Shown piece by piece: positions 44,901-55,561 of a stretch of DNA of 64,000 nt. The DNA comes from Adiantum capillus-veneris (lineage: Eukaryota; Streptophyta; Polypodiopsida; Polypodiales; Pteridaceae), in contig CM043942.1 in assembly GCA_014529385.2 (NCBI GenBank), forward strand, positions 49,424,274-49,488,273. The letters are read 5' to 3'. The stretch's first letter is position 1. The number at the start of each line of letters is the position of its first letter. The position numbers and the translations under genes were made by a program. The notes under the pieces are model-generated. The model ran no database searches. It worked only from the letters and a program-made list of their open reading frames with translations, and was not told the DNA's origin.

Positions 44901-46908
44901 GCTCTTTATTGACTTGTTGAAAGCTGGTGTATGTACAATGGGGATGGTGTTACCCATTTCCTTAGAATCTATATACATGTCTTTTCCCCTGAACTTAAAG
45001 GAGATTCTCCTTTCAGGAAATTTAACATCGGCAGCCAGGCGGTCAAACCATGGTGCCCCTAGGATTACATCCTCATGCTTGAGAGGAGAGATAAAGAATT
45101 CCTTTGTCCACATAGCCTTGGACATGAAGCCTCAATTTCCCAATTAAGGGAGTGACTGAAGCTTCTTGCCCCTTGAAGGCACTGTCTGCGGGTAGGACAT
45201 CTCCCATCTCGTAGGATTGTATGCCTAGCTTGGTGGCTAACTCCATAGATATAAAATTGTGAGTAGAAACAGGGTCAAAGAGAATAAAAGCATCATGTTC
45301 TCTTACCTTTCCCCAAGCATGGCATAGAGGAGATCCTTTGTGGTGAGTTTGGTGAGTCTCCTCCTCTTGGATTTCAACCAAGGAATCTCTAGGAGGATCT
45401 TGGCGGTTGTTCTTTTGGGGATAAGCGCAGTACACATGCCCTTGTTCACCGCACTTGAAACACCGGTTATCCTTACGATAACGCTCAAGCTCTTTAGGAG
45501 AGAGTTTATTCTTACCTTTGTAAACTCCCTTCTCTTTAGCTTTGTTGGAGTTGCCCTAAGGAAACTTTTGGACATTGTCCTTCCCCTTAGGCTCATTGGA
45601 ACCCTTGTTTTCCGGGGGCTTATTATTTCTTTTTGCCCCCGTTTGGAAATTGATTCGAGAGGCGACCATAGTGTGGTGTATTACCGCCGATATGGTACGT
45701 GGTCTTTGGGAGTTGACATACTCCGCCATTTCTTCGGTTAAGCCCGCACAAAATTGTTGCTTTTGCTCTCCAAAATCCAACCTTTTGAAGACAGTGGCTT
45801 TGAGTTGTGGGTCCCAAAACTTGTCTACATATTTGTGGATGGATTCATTGGGAGAGAGCTTTAAGCTTCGCCATTCGGTGAGTACTTTGTCTTTGGCATC
45901 GGTGGCCAAAAACTGCTTCATAATGGAAGCTCTTAAAGCTTTCCATGTTCGTGGAGCTTCACCGTTGGCTCATAGGCTAGACCACCATTGTCTGGCGGAC
46001 ATTTGAAAGTGCATAGCTACATGGCGTAGCTTAGAGGACTCCATGAAGCCCTCATCTCCAAACGCCGCATCGAATTGCTGTATAAAGGCCAAGACTTTGT
46101 CCGTGGCACCAAAGGTACCATCATAGGTAAGGAAAGAGATGCTCTTCCCTCCCTCTTTGAATTTCTTCAGCTTGGACGACCTCTTCCATGCGGCATAGGA
46201 TTTCCTATGGCCTTTTCTTTTTGATGGTTCAAAAGTTGCACCATCACTTTCTTCAGAAGGTGAAGAATTTGAAGAAGGTTGAGAAGAGGGTGACCTCTTT
46301 CTCGCCTTTTTCTTGTCTTGATCTTTGTCATCTTCACCATAGCTTTCATAAGAGGAAGAGGATGAAGAAGATGGAGAAGAGGGTGTCCTCTTTCTCGCCT
46401 TTTTCTTCTCTTGCTTTTTATCATCCCTCTTTGAATTGTGGTGGGGAGAAGAATATGATGGTCTTCTCCGCTTTGGTGGTGATGGAGAGCGTTTAGCCCG
46501 CCGTCTTCGTGGAGCCATCTCCGCTGAGGTGGCGGGAGACTCGCTTCTTTCTCGTTCCTTCGGTGGAGGCTCTTGAGTTCTCCTTTGGGAAGGAGATGCA
46601 TCATCAAGAAGTAAATTCTTGAGCCCTTCATAAGGATTCTCTTCTTCTTCCCGAATCGGAGAGAGACCTCTTTTGGTAGTCTCACAAGGAGGCTTCCTAG
46701 GTGTTCTCTCGTCATGGTGATGAGCTTGGAGAATCCCGTGAGCACGGAGTTGCCGTTGCACTTCACTTTGGAGAGATGGATTGCCCATGGCTTGTTGAAG
46801 CCTAGAAACAAGATAGTTAACAAGCATTCAAGCATCATTAGTAGCTTGCTCATGAGCAAAATCCAAGTTATCAACATTAATTTCACTCTCTTTACTATTG
46901 TCGGCCAT
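41964..46908 (-). pseudogene. Family A gag-pol-chromodomain (copy A5), nearly complete
   Basis: The most complete chromovirus copy here. The ATG at 46908 starts gag. Nonsense changes lie at about 46830 (TCA to TGA), 45970 (CGA to TGA) and 45556. Capsid, CCHC knuckle (about 45440-45480) and protease (DPVS in place of DxGS, about 45270) follow. RT is at 44539-43990 with intact FFDDIIIY (about 44225). There is a frameshift at about 44540 and another near 43740 in RNase H. From 43740 one frame of about 590 residues covers RNase H, the H2C2 finger, the integrase core (MDFIFG, SDRDP, DGQSE) and, in the last ~60 residues, a chromodomain (RRYLIKFKNYPFEDARW). Chromodomains of this class guide insertion to heterochromatin. 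Neighbouring LTRs and PBS complete the element. Confidence 0.92.
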
Positions 46909-47101
46909 TCTAACAACTTTTAGGTGTAAACGTTTTAGGTGTACTTTGGCACTTCAAGCCCTAGTTGCTACTCCTCTTTACCCCTTTAGAAAAAGCACTC
47001 AAGCTACTGTACCCGCGGCTCGTATACCATTAATTGCAAGGAATAGAAGAGAGGGTCTTTCGACACCAAAACAGCACCGGCTCCTGTCAAGCTTCTAATA
47101 G

Positions 47102-47151
47102 CTCAATAGTGGTTAAGCCGTAGGCAAGCCTCGTAGGACTCCACTTTTAAG
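47102..47151 (-). other. Leader hairpin (copy A5)
   Basis: On the minus strand arms CTTAAAAGTGG and CCACTATTGAG, with one A-A mismatch, enclose a 28-nt loop. Same 50-nt length as the other copies. Confidence 0.5.
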
Positions 47152-47312
47152 ACCATAGCTCTCGACGGTGATGCCCCGTTAACTGCACAAAGGCAGGCGC
47201 ACTGCAAGGCTGAAAAATCCCTATTCTACTTACTCACAGGCAATTAATAATACCAACCATTTGTAGCTAGCTTGAGGACCTCCTTTCTTGAGCAAGAAAT
47301 AAGAAACCTTGA

Positions 47313-47324
47313 GCTCTGATACCA
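47313..47324 (-). other. Primer binding site of copy A5
   Basis: The reverse complement is a perfect TGGTATCAGAGC, one base from the LTR end at 47326. Confidence 0.9.
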
Positions 47325-47325
47325 A

Positions 47326-48911
47326 TGTAACATTTAATGGCCTAATAACTTATGTGTAGCGGAAATTAGCATGAACATAGTGGGCATTTCATTAGAATAG
47401 ATTCCTAATGAGAATTACAAGAGTGCTTGGGTGGAGAGAGCAACAAAAAGCATAACACCTAGTTAGAAAGCATCAACAATACTTTCAAAAGAGAGAGAAA
47501 TTAAGCTATTGACAACAGTTGAGGACCGGATTTGCATGGAGCCGGTCCCCCCTCCAAAAGGCTTTGTATTATGGTTTCTCCCATCAAGAGAGACATTGTA
47601 CAATACAATTCTTTGTGTTCCTTCAAGACTAGCTAGTGCAATGAAGATGGAAGCTTCATGCACTAAGCAAAACACTTAATCAAACACAACTTGAATTATC
47701 CTCGTTCTCAGACCCAAGACCTCACACAGCTTCGAAGATGGTGAGAGCTAGCAGGGTATCAGAGTAGATTGAGAGGAAGGAGTATCTTACGAGAAAGATG
47801 TACATCTCCTCACATAATCACTCATATTAGCATTGATTCGCTTAGTAATTATCTTGGTAGAGAAGATGAGCATGCATTGAAGCTTGGCTCTTGGTTGGAT
47901 TTGCATCCACATGCCAAGAGAGTGTTGATGTAGGCTTCTATCTCACAAGCTTGGAGTAGGTGATGAGCTCTCCATTAAAGCTTGGGAGGAGATAGAGTAT
48001 TCTTTCTTCACACATGGTCAAGTGTGAGTGTGTGTGTGTCAATGCCAAGCAAAAATCAGCCCCCTCTCTCTCTTGGGCGAGCCCTTCCTGCTAAATTGGT
48101 CTGAATTTTTCCTCATTGGACCACCCCAAGTCAAGCCAATGGGTGTTAAGAAGCATAAGTGTTAGCCTTCTGACATGTGTCCCCCTTTCCCCTTTTGTGA
48201 GAGCCTTAGGTAATTAAATAATTAAACTAAACTCTCATTGGACCCCTTTGCCTCCTGGCCAATAGGAATCAGGCAAGCCATTGGGCTCCTGAATGCTCAT
48301 TGGGCCCCTTAGGAGACTGCCCAATAGTCTTCTAGGAGACTTAATTCTCATTGGTTTCTTTTATTAAATGTTTTTAAATTAATTAAACTAGATTTACTCT
48401 AGCTTAATTCTCATTGGTCCACTTCAAGGGTCTTCCAATAGGAATTGGGCACACCTTGTGGGCATCTGGCCTAGGGAGCTGACATGTGTCCCTAATTCCC
48501 TTTGTGTAAAGGGAGCCTGTGTGTGTGTGTGTGGCTTTCTCTCTCATCCCCTACTAAATGGGCTCGCCCCCTCCTTTGTAGGCTTTGAAGAAGACTTTTG
48601 TACACACACTAAGCATCCAATTTTCCCTAGGGTTGACCTTTGGACACAACCTTTGAATTTTGGAACCTTAGCATTTTGGAAGTCTTAATGGGCTGAACCT
48701 TAGGGTCTTTTTAGCCCATTGTTGCACATGGCTCTTTTGCAGATGGCCCCCCCTTTTGATCCCTATTTTCCCTCCTTTGGATCCCTACTGTGGCCGGTCT
48801 ACTAGCTTAACCAATATTCTAGTTTTTTCTCCCCTGGTACCTCCCCACATTAAATGATCAGTTTAATATGAGAAAATCATTTAGGAGAATTAGATATTGA
48901 TTATTATGACA
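47326..48911 (-). repeat. 5' LTR of copy A5
   Basis: On the minus strand it starts TGTCATAATAATC at 48911 and ends ...GTTACA at 47326 (1586 bp), TG...CA. It carries about ten CCAAT/ATTGG boxes at about 48115-48445. Outside it lies GCTT (48912-48915), which is also found at the left end of the whole inserted block (35200-35203). Confidence 0.93.
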
Positions 48912-50018
48912 GCTTCCAGAGTTCGTTTAAATCACCCTTGAGGGCTCTTTCTGCTCAGAAACTCTCCATCAGCCTCTCGAGTCTTGCCGCTTTCTGAGAC
49001 CTGGTTTCTTTGGCCGGCACTTGAGCAAACTCTTTCTTTCCTTTTTTCTGCTCGGGTTGCTCCTCTTCAACTGGCTCTAGCCGTCTTTTCAACCTCGTAG
49101 CCACCCTTGGTGCCCTTTGCGGCTCATCTTCCTTGTCTTCTTTTACTCTTAGCCAATCATTTTGAGATGGGGGGTTAGGCCACCTTCCTTTAGCGTGTAA
49201 TTCCCCATAAACCACCTTGGTGATCAACTCTCCTGGCACTATGTATGTTGGATTTTTGTTGCCCATCTTTACTAAGCTGTCATGTATGTTTGCCACATAG
49301 TTGATTATCTTTGAGGTGCCTTTTGTCATTGCCCAAGTGAACGTCGTGGCAATTTCACCTGGCGGCATCCTGTACTTCTGTGGCCTCTAAGTGCACTATG
49401 TGGAAGTACTGGTTGTACAACTGGCTCATAATTGCCACCTTTGGGTTGGCAATGTCTTTAAAGGTGTAATTTGCCTTTTTCTCTTTGTACACTTTGACTT
49501 CATCCCTTCTTTTTGTCACACTGTCTCCCTCATTGGAGAGGTCTAGTGCATGGGCTACCACCCGCTCCGTGATTATGATCTCTACATCTGGTCTGCCTTG
49601 TATTGTTACCTTGGCCACTCAATCCTCTTTGATGCTTGTTACAAACTCCCAGACTCTTTTGATGTCCACCCCCGCCAGTATTGCTTTGAAGTAGTTGTGG
49701 AGGTCAATTTTCTCCAAGTAGCCGGCCATTTTGCTTCGTAAAAATTCATTGAGCTCTCTTGGCAGCATTGGTAGCTCTATGACATACATTGCCTTCATTG
49801 TCTTTGAGCACTCCCTGATAGATTTTTAGGTCATTGGACTCTAACAGATCCTCTTGTATCCAGGTGCTGGTGGGCTTTAGTGTTCCCTCTGGAATGACAA
49901 AGGGTTCCACTTCGTCCAGATAATCCTTGATGGTCATTCTTTTCTTTTTTGCCGGTGACTTCGAGGCCGCCATAGATCCTGTTGCACTCAGTAGTTCGAA
50001 GTTAGCGTTTTTTTCCAT
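48912..50018 (-). pseudogene. Large accessory ORF, N-terminal part
   Basis: The ATG at 50018 opens a frame with a KSPAKKKRMTIKDYLDE start. The next frames are 49618-49355 (ITERVVAHALDLSNEGD) and 49368-48955 (GEIATTFTWAMTKGTSKIIN, PSQNDWLRV, then a basic ATRLKRRLEPVEEEQ tail). The middle part resembles, by pattern only, the N-terminal domain of plant transposon-associated proteins in which a conserved ITxxVIxxxLxLPxxG strand occurs. Stops and frameshifts lie at about 49740, 49620, 49360 and 48955. After 48912 the reading resumes at 35203 on the far side of the inserted block, with a 1-nt frame difference. It sits about 120 bp downstream of the palindromic array on the same strand. Confidence 0.6.
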
Positions 50019-50139
50019 ATTAGCTGCGAAACTGAGTTTTACTTATCCAAATGACTTGAAAATTGAAAATAAAGCTTAAAAGGAACTTGTGAAGCTGTGC
50101 ATGTGCTCACTTCGCAATTCTGGCCAAAAATTTCCATCT

Positions 50140-51007
50140 AGACATCCTACGCGTAGGATGTCTTTTTCATCAGAATTGGTTCATACTTGACATGCAGGTA
50201 GTGTAAGGCTCATGGAACATGGCTATATGCTTGGATTTGAATTTGGATATCAAAAAGTGGATTTTTGGGGCTCATTAAGGCTTTAGGTCACCATTTGGGT
50301 AGAGTGTCCATCATAGGTAGCAATTGATGTCCAAATGGGTTAAAAATTGGTATATGGGCTCAATGCACCATGGTATTGGCTCCCATGATGTTATTCTTTG
50401 CACAGAAGGCTAAATTTATGCTGAAGACATCCTACGCGTAAGATGTCTTTTTCATCAGAATGACATGAAACTTGTTCTGTGGGTTGTCCTTGGCCTATGG
50501 AACATGGCCATGTTCTTGGATTTGAATTTGGACAAGATTTGATGCTTGTAAGGCTCTGTGAGGTGTTTTTGGGCTCAAAAAGTGTATCTTGAAGGTGTTG
50601 GGGGTCAAAAGTGATTAGAATGGCTTCAAACTTGACATATGGGCTCTTGATGATGAGGTAATTGGATCTGGAATGATAAAACATCTCTTGCATGCCAAAA
50701 AGGTCAATTAGACATCCTACGCGTAAGATGTCTATTTCATCATTTTTTCTCCCTGACCACACAGAGTGTTTGCTGATGTGTTGTGCAAGTTTCATGGGAT
50801 TTGGACAAGATTTGGTAGGTCTTTGGCCCATTATTGCCTCTATGCCGTAACTTTGCGTTTTTCCATGCATATGAGGTCAAACTTGGTCCAAATGTGATGA
50901 AACTTGGTGTATGGCTTGTAAATGTCATTCAGAACATGTGCATGATAAAAAATGTTGGAGTCTGTGCCAAAAAGTGCCCTTGAGACATCCTACGCGTAGG
51001 ATGTCTC
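50140..51007. repeat. Four 24-26 bp palindromes in a ~285-bp periodic array
   Basis: Palindromes occur at 50140-50163 (perfect), 50425-50448, 50710-50733 (each with one mismatch) and 50982-51007 (perfect over 26 bp). Start-to-start distances are 285, 285 and 273 bp. The half-site is AGACATCCTACG. Flanks of units 1 and 2 are clearly related (TTTTTCATCAGAAT, TGGAACATGGC, CTTGGATTTGAATTTGGA), but they diverge far more than the palindromes. Confidence 0.85.
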
Positions 51008-52768
51008 CTGGTGATATTTTTTCAGTGCTAGTGCTCCCAGTGCTTGCCCTTTGCTCCCCTAAGTCCCTTTTGAGCCTAATTTCAACAAAAAAGTCAAATG
51101 GATAGAGTATAACTCCCTGTGTGGACTTCCAAGCCTCCGAGCCATTTTCTGACTTTTGGAGTGCTTTTTGGCGATGAAATTTCTCGATGTTGATCTCCAT
51201 AGCTTCCCGATCCCTTGGGGATCCTTGCCGTATGGTTTCCGTCGACTTTGGCTTCACTGGAGCTCCATTTGGCAATTTGTCGCTCTAGAAGCACCCGTAG
51301 TTGCGTTTACATACCTTTGATGATTTGTGGTGGTCTACCACCATAGGATTTGGTTGTTGATGGGGTTTAGGAAAGCCGCTCGTGAAGTTTGGTGGCAAAC
51401 GGACTTGCGGTTTGGCCGCAAGTGCAATTTGACGCTTTGTGTGTCTGATGCCGTTTCTGAAGTTTAGTGCCGCTTCGGGTCACTTTTTGGTCATGCGGGT
51501 CATATAGACTTGTCGAGTATGTCGAGATGCTCCTACCCATGAATTTTGATAGCATTTGGTCGTCGTTTCGCCGATTTCCCATTTGGTGGCCTCTTGCGGG
51601 TTTCTGGGAATTAGGGTTTTTCCCAATGGTTTCCTACTGCTTTTGGACATCCAGGACTGGTCTCCTAGACTAGGATAAGGTGCTGATGAAGTCTTGTTGC
51701 TTTCGGGTTAGCCGTTAGGCCGCCGTCTCTACTTGTCGGTCTCTACCGTTCGCTTTGTGTGTGACCCCTACGCTAGTTTTCGCGACATAATGACAAACAT
51801 GTGCGAAAAACTCAAGGTGGTGAGCCTACCTCTCATGTCTGGAGCTCGTCGGGTAGTCGTGCGCGTCGTAGAAGCTGTTGGAAGGTCGATCCGCTCTAGG
51901 TGGCAGAAGCTCTCTCCACAAAGTCAATAGTGAGAATGAGCTAAAAATGGGGTGAAAATTTCTTATAATGGAGGTCCCCGAACCACTTTTCATGAAATTT
52001 GACATGTGCTCCTATCTTCTTGCGAGATGCGGTTTAGGCTCAAAAATTTCTTGATTTGGACTCCATTTGCTCTGTTTACCAGAAATTTTGCATTTCGGTC
52101 AAAACCTGGCCAAAACACGCTTTCCGCTCCAGTCTCATAATTGCACCCCCACTGTACCATAGGTTGTCCTATAGTCACTGATCATCACCATATTTTTTGT
52201 TTTTCATTACGACTGTTTTTCACATGCTTTTTGTATTTTTGAAGTTTTTCTGCCAAAAATTAGCAAAATTAAAAGAAAAATAGCAAATCAAACCCCAAAA
52301 ATCCCCCAAAATCATAATAAATCACAAACATCACCGAAACACATTATATACACTCACATGCAATTTTTATGGCCGGATTTCTCCGTTTTACTAATATTTT
52401 GCATGAAAAATGGCTATTTCTACTTATATACACACACCTAGGGGCTTGATTTTGCGTTTAGCCCCATATACCTGTAGATTCATGCTGTATAAGGGCATAT
52501 GTACTTGGATTACTCCAGAAAATTTTGCAATCAAACAACAACCCTTAAAATAGTCTTTTTTGCTATTTCTATCATTGGTTCCGCATTTGAGAGTGCCTCT
52601 AGAATGCCTCCCCCCCTCCTAGCTGGAGTCCTCCTGGACGACAAGGTTTCGCCTTGGAGTATGTGCCATGCATTATGCCTGGCCGATTAATGTGGCCCTA
52701 CTTTATGCATACTTTGTCAATGCATGGAAAAATTAATGCTATGCAAGAAAAGGGAATAAGCAAGATGC
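51008..52768. other. Non-coding spacer between family B pol and accessory ORF
   Basis: No convincing frame. The 52200-52450 part is A-rich with TATATACAC words. No LTR ends were found, so this may be an internal spacer of the element or an old insertion. Confidence 0.4.
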
Positions 52769-53470
52769 TTATTGGCATTCGCCGTTGAGGTTTCCTGCTT
52801 TCTTTGCAAGTAACAGCTGTAACTCTGCTGCTCTCTGTTTAATTGTCTTTTTTGCAAAAGGCAAGTGCTTTGCCGACACTGTTGATGGAGTCGTAGCTGT
52901 TTTTAAGGATAGAATTGGCTGGGATGTAATGGCTATGGGCCCTATGACCTTGACTTTCCATTGGTATTTTGTTGCTGCCGATTTCTGTAGATGGTTTGGC
53001 TCTTTCTTGTTTGCCACTGGTTTGTCTTTCATCGGCATCCATATATGTCGGTTTTCCTTTTTGAAATGCCGTTGTCTGCTTTCCATTGTTGCTTGTACTG
53101 AAGGTGATTCCTTTGGCTTTTGCTTTGGTATCCAAATGTGAGTGACATTTGGGTTTTGGCTAAGCATTTTCTTTGGGATCCACATCTGTTTTATGACCTT
53201 GGTTTGTGGTTTAACCGTCTGCTTTTTTGGAATCCTTTTGTTACATTGTTGTTTGTCTGCCATGTCATTTCTATCTTTCCGCATCCATACTTGTTTCCCG
53301 GGTTTTGGTAGCCTAGATCTTTGCATTGCTGCCGGTGACTTCATATGTATGTAATTAGCATGGTTGGCTTTTACTTGATTGTTTGTCGCGGGTATCATGT
53401 TCTTTAATGGCATTTGTGCTTTGGGCTTTGTTTCCAGTGATTGCATGGCTTGCAGTTGATCATGCTTGTA
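52769..53470 (-). pseudogene. Basic repeat tail after family B pol
   Basis: It continues from the frame ending at 53471 after one stop. The tail is very basic (K, Q, P, N) with a repeated short motif of the form W-(M/I)-(P/R)-K: VWMRK, MWIPK, IWIPK and IWMPM, spaced by roughly 20-35 residues. No known domain was recognised. It could bind nucleic acid given its charge. It ends at a stop at 52769. Confidence 0.5.
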
Positions 53471-54250
53471 TTACTGAGCAAAAGCTATCACTTGTTGTTC
53501 ATGTTCATGTTGAATTTTGACCGCCTTTGCTTTCCAATCTATCTGCACATTGTATGCTTTTTGCCAAGGTTGCCCCAACATCAGTTGGTGTTGTGTGCTT
53601 TCATCTATCACCACATAGAATTTGTGTGGGTAAATATATTGATGTATCTGTACATGCAATATAGTCCATCCGAATGTTTTCAATGGGTGTGATGTGCTCC
53701 TTTCCAGCACTTGGGGAGTAGGATTAAGTTGACCTGTGACTTTGAGCTGTTGGTATAATCCGTAAGAGATCAAATTTGCTTGAGCTCCCGAATCAAGCAA
53801 TGCTATTGATTCAACTTGATTGCTACCCATTTTTACCGTAATTATTGGCTCCACTGTTTCCTCCTCCAACTTCGTCAGTCGAATGGCATTGATTCTCAAT
53901 GGTGGTCCACTTTGTTGTTGTTGTCGTAAAAGCCGTCTTTTTGCAATTCGTTCTTGTGCTTCGGCTTGAGCTTCCTCCCGTACTCTCTGTTTTTCTTTTA
54001 TTCTCTGTTTTCCTTGATGAATTTGTTGGAGCATCTCCTGTGTGAGTGGTAGATGATACCTCCTCAGTCGACATCCACTAATCCAGTTTAGTATTTCTTC
54101 ACCTGCTAATGTAGCAAGCTTGACAGCTCCACTTTGTGATAGATCACTAATCACAAATGGTCCCATCCCTCGCTTTTTAAGTTTCTTGGCATGTTGCTTC
54201 AAGGTATAAACAAGTACGTAATCACTTGTTTTAAACTCTTTGGTACACAC
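53471..54250 (-). pseudogene. Family B integrase C-terminus plus a second aspartic-protease domain
   Basis: Residues about 10-70 match the C-terminal integrase region (KKRGMGPFVISDL, then CRLRRYHLP). A Lys/Arg/Gln-rich linker spans about 80-115. From about residue 133 there is a retropepsin-like domain with LLDSGAQANLIS (catalytic D153-S-G-A) and the later LMLGQPW block. Retropepsin in Ty3 elements normally sits between gag and RT, and this element has one there as well (58716-57511). So this one is extra. Its catalytic residues are intact within an uninterrupted 259-residue frame, while flanking frames carry stops. Confidence 0.7.
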
Positions 54251-54259
54251 ATGTTTGTC

Positions 54260-55561
54260 AAAAAATTCCTTTTGCCTTCTCTTTTTAGCATAGATTGAAG
54301 CAATAGCTCATAAGCGGAGTTCATTTAGCTTTTCAAGATCATCAATCCTTGAAGATATCACATGCCCTGTCCATTACAAGCTTTTTGCTCATAGAGTTGG
54401 GATTAAAAACTCTATGGGTAGTATAGCATTTAGGCCAAATACCATGTTGTATGGTGTTGTTCCTATTGATGTTTTGTAAGCTACCCTGTATGCCCATAGT
54501 GTTGAGTGTAGCTGTTGATCCCAATCTGTTCTTGATTCTGACACTATTTTAGTGAGAACCGTGCATAGTGTTTTATTTGTGACCTCAGCTTGCCCATTGG
54601 CCTGTGGATGGTATGGTGCGGATTTCCTATGTATGACCATGAATCCCTCTAGCAGATATTCAATGACTTCATTGAGAAAATGTGTTCCATGGTCAGTGAC
54701 AATTTCTATTGGTAACCCGTAACGTACAAAAACATTCTCATACAAAAATTGTGCCATGGTGCGTGCATCATCTTTTTGTGTTGCTTTGGCTTCAACCCAT
54801 TTTGTGAGATAGTCCGTAGCCACAATGATATATTGGGTATGGGTGCGATATGCAGGGGGTGATATAGGTCCCACAAAATCAATGCCCCATTTTGCAAATG
54901 CTCTTGCTCCCATCATTGGCCGTAATGGCATCTCATCTCTTTTTATTGGCATCTTGGTGCGTTGACATGCGTCACAACGCTTTACAAACTCTTCAGCATC
55001 CATGTGCAATGTAGGCCACCAAATTCCTGTGGTTAAGACAATTTTTGTCTTCTTATCGCTCGAAAAATGGCCTCCAGTTATTCCGCTATGTGCATGTTCT
55101 AGAATCAACAGGTATTCACTTTCACTTGCACAGATTCTAAGTTGATTGTCCTTTCCCCGCTTATAGAGTTGATTTCCAATTAACTGAAAGTCACATGCTT
55201 CCAGCTCTATAGCTTTTTTCTGTGCTCTTGTGATGTTCTCAGGGAACGTACTGATGGTTAAGAAGTCAATGATATATCGACTCCATGCAGGTGCTATGTT
55301 TACTTTAAAAAAAGTTTCGTGATCCACTGGTCGTTTGGCACTACATATAGTACAATTGGTAACATAGGAATGTGTGTCCGCATACATAGTTGGCCAATAA
55401 AACCCTAACTGTTTCAGTCTCTGGTGCATCTTCACTATTGAACAATGAAATGCACAACTGTGGACATGTGCCTCTTCAAGGTAGCACTCGAATTCTTCCG
55501 GATTTATACATAATCGTAGGATTAGGTCAGATCCAAGATGATACAGCCGTCCTGCTATCAA
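54260..55561 (-). pseudogene. Family B integrase with two H2C2 modules
   Basis: The 390-residue frame 55561-54389 has two successive copies of a module. The first spans residues about 1-75 (GRLYHLGSD, then EEAH with H32/H39, and C70-x2-C73). The second spans about 128-200 (GNQLYKRGKD, then H158/H165, and C196-x2-C199). The integrase core follows with D228 (WGIDFVGPI), D290 (VTDHGTHF) and E326 (ANGQAE), a DD35E triad. A stop at 54389 and others at about 54300-54370 separate it from its C-terminus at 54250-53471. Confidence 0.75.

Noticed and set aside
50140-51007. CRISPR-like array
   Set aside because: Repeats are palindromic, and flanks are related to each other instead of being unique spacers. 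Spacing is ~260 bp, and the sequence context is a plant retroelement.
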